Below the pieces are notes generated by a model. The model ran no database searches. It was not told the DNA's origin and was given only the letters and a program-made list of their open reading frames with translations. Both the position numbers and the translations under genes were made by a program. Below are positions 5,857-6,720 of a DNA stretch of 6,720 nt, piece after piece. Source of the DNA: Propionibacteriaceae bacterium (lineage in GTDB: Bacteria > Actinomycetota > Actinomycetes > Propionibacteriales > Propionibacteriaceae); assembly GCA_030538175.1 (NCBI GenBank), contig JAUNUL010000011.1, positions 14,356 to 21,075 on the forward strand, written 5' to 3'. Each line of letters opens with the position of its first letter. The first letter of the stretch is position 1.

Positions 5857-6720
5857 AACCCTGTCCCGCCGGGCCGGCGTTTCCGCCGCGGTTCTGGCTG
5901 TCGTCGCGCCCTTCGCTGCCCCCTGACGGCTCCTGACCGACCACGCGCCACGGATTGTTGTCGTCCACGGCAGGAGCGGGGGGCTGGCTCGCAGCGTCCG
6001 GGGTGCCCCCCAGCCCGCCGAACTCGGTTCCGCGGGCCAGCCGGGTGGCGTCGACATCGTCAGCGCCGGGAGCCGCGGAAAAGGGGGTTTCATTGCCATA
6101 GACGGATCGGGCCGGCTGTTCATCGGAACCGGTCGAGTTGTCGTCGCTGCCGAGGGGCCCGGAGAAGTCGGTGTGGCCGTTGTCGCTGGACTCACCTGCA
6201 GAGGCGGCCGCAGCGGACAGGTCGCTGGTGCCGCCGGTCAGTTCCGCACCGGCGGGCTGTGCCAGGTCGACATCGCTCACCATCTCGAGTTCGTCGGCCA
6301 GGGTGACAGCGGTGCCATAGGCGACGATCTCGTCATTGGTCGAGTCGAATCGAAGCCCGACCACCGCGTCGGCGTCGGCCGCCTTCGCCATCTCGGCCAT
6401 CCGGCTCACCGCCTCCTGGCGGGCGCGGGTCAACGCAGTCAGATCCTTGGACGCCGGGCGCAGTGCCACCCCGATGACCTCACCGAGGGTCGTGGCGATG
6501 AACGACTCCGGGTCTTCCTCAAGGGTGTGCACCGGCACCGCATGTTCGGCGATCGTCAGTGGGGCCGAGGGAGCAACCGACTCACGACCGGGCTGATTGC
6601 CCTGCCAGCCCTCAGGGCCGGTTGCCGAAGGCGCCGACTGGGGGCGCTGTTGCGGCTGGCTCTGGGCATAGGGATTCGGCTGCCCCTGGGGCTGGCCATA
6701 GGGGTTGGGCGCGCCATAGG
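5843..6720 (-). CDS. YbjQ-like (UPF0145) domain protein with low-complexity flanks (5' end outside window)
   Basis: The frame is open from the stop at 5843-5845 to the right edge, 291 codons, so the true start is outside the window. A GTG at 6536-6538 lies in mid-frame and is not a likely start. Reading N to C: a Pro/Gln/Gly/Tyr-rich region (about 6563-6720) with PYG, NPYGQPQ and NPYAQ repeats; a compact domain (about 6299-6505) with ATTLGEVIGV, a long helix rich in Ala/Arg/Glu, ADAVVGLRFD and AYGTAVTL; and an acidic Ser/Gly/Asp/Asn-rich tail (about 5846-6285) ending in GWPFS. The central motifs match the YbjQ/UPF0145 family, pentamer-forming proteins labelled putative heavy-metal-binding. 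No cysteine is present in the visible protein, so the sequence gives no support for metal binding. There is no membrane segment. The function is unknown; the flanks suggest a scaffold or an interaction hub, which is inference. Confidence 0.75.
   Translation of the reverse strand, partial: YGAPNPYGQPQGQPNPYAQSQPQQRPQSAPSATGPEGWQGNQPGRESVAPSAPLTIAEHAVPVHTLEEDPESFIATTLGEVIGVALRPASKDLTALTRARQEAVSRMAEMAKAADADAVVGLRFDSTNDEIVAYGTAVTLADELEMVSDVDLAQPAGAELTGGTSDLSAAAASAGESSDNGHTDFSGPLGSDDNSTGSDEQPARSVYGNETPFSAAPGADDVDATRLARGTEFGGLGGTPDAASQPPAPAVDDNNPWRVVGQEPSGGSEGRDDSQNRGGNAGPAGQGWPFS

Noticed and set aside
5843..6538. YbjQ gene starting at the GTG at 6536-6538
   Set aside because: The same frame stays open to base 6720 and encodes a compositionally coherent Pro/Gln/Gly-rich region, so the start lies outside the window.
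5843..6720. Heavy-metal-binding function for the YbjQ-like protein
   Set aside because: The label is inherited from the family name; there is no cysteine and no His/Cys cluster in the visible protein.

Overview
The window looks like chromosomal DNA of a high-GC actinobacterium. Every open reading frame is strongly GC-biased at the third codon position, there are purine-rich Shine-Dalgarno sites, and the proteins carry Pro/Gly/Ala/Thr-rich disordered stretches typical of that phylum. The nearest relatives I recognise by eye are actinobacterial (the ABC pair resembles Mycobacterium tuberculosis Rv1273c/Rv1272c). I cannot name a genus from the sequence alone.

Layout, left to right. Positions 1-1919 (minus strand, cut off at its 3' end by the window edge) and 1916-3652 (minus) encode the two halves of a heterodimeric type IV ABC exporter, joined by a 4-base ATGA stop/start overlap. 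Only 28 bases upstream, 3681-4979 (minus) encodes a ParA/MinD-family P-loop ATPase with a long disordered, Thr/Asp-repeat-bearing N-terminus. These three genes probably form one transcription unit read right to left. A 164-base divergent intergenic region (4980-5143) separates it from 5144-5794 (plus), a HAD-family phosphatase whose sequence resembles the GPP/DOG sugar- and glycerol-phosphate phosphatases. A 48-base convergent gap containing a near-direct repeat follows. The last gene, 5843 to beyond 6720 (minus, cut off at its 5' end), encodes a YbjQ-like domain flanked by a Pro/Gln/Gly/Tyr-rich N-terminal region and a long acidic Ser/Gly/Asp-rich C-terminal tail.

How they work together. The two ABC subunits have complementary defects: the left subunit has a non-canonical signature (SAGEK), while the right has Asp for the catalytic Glu and Gln for the switch His. 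They should therefore assemble as an asymmetric heterodimer with one active and one degenerate ATP site. The ParA-like ATPase has no ParB or parS beside it, so its link to the exporter is by gene order only. The HAD phosphatase and the YbjQ protein have no evident functional tie to the exporter. I saw no tRNA, rRNA, CRISPR array, insertion sequence or prophage gene. The most unusual points are the ParA-like gene leading an ABC exporter operon and the YbjQ domain embedded between two disordered regions.
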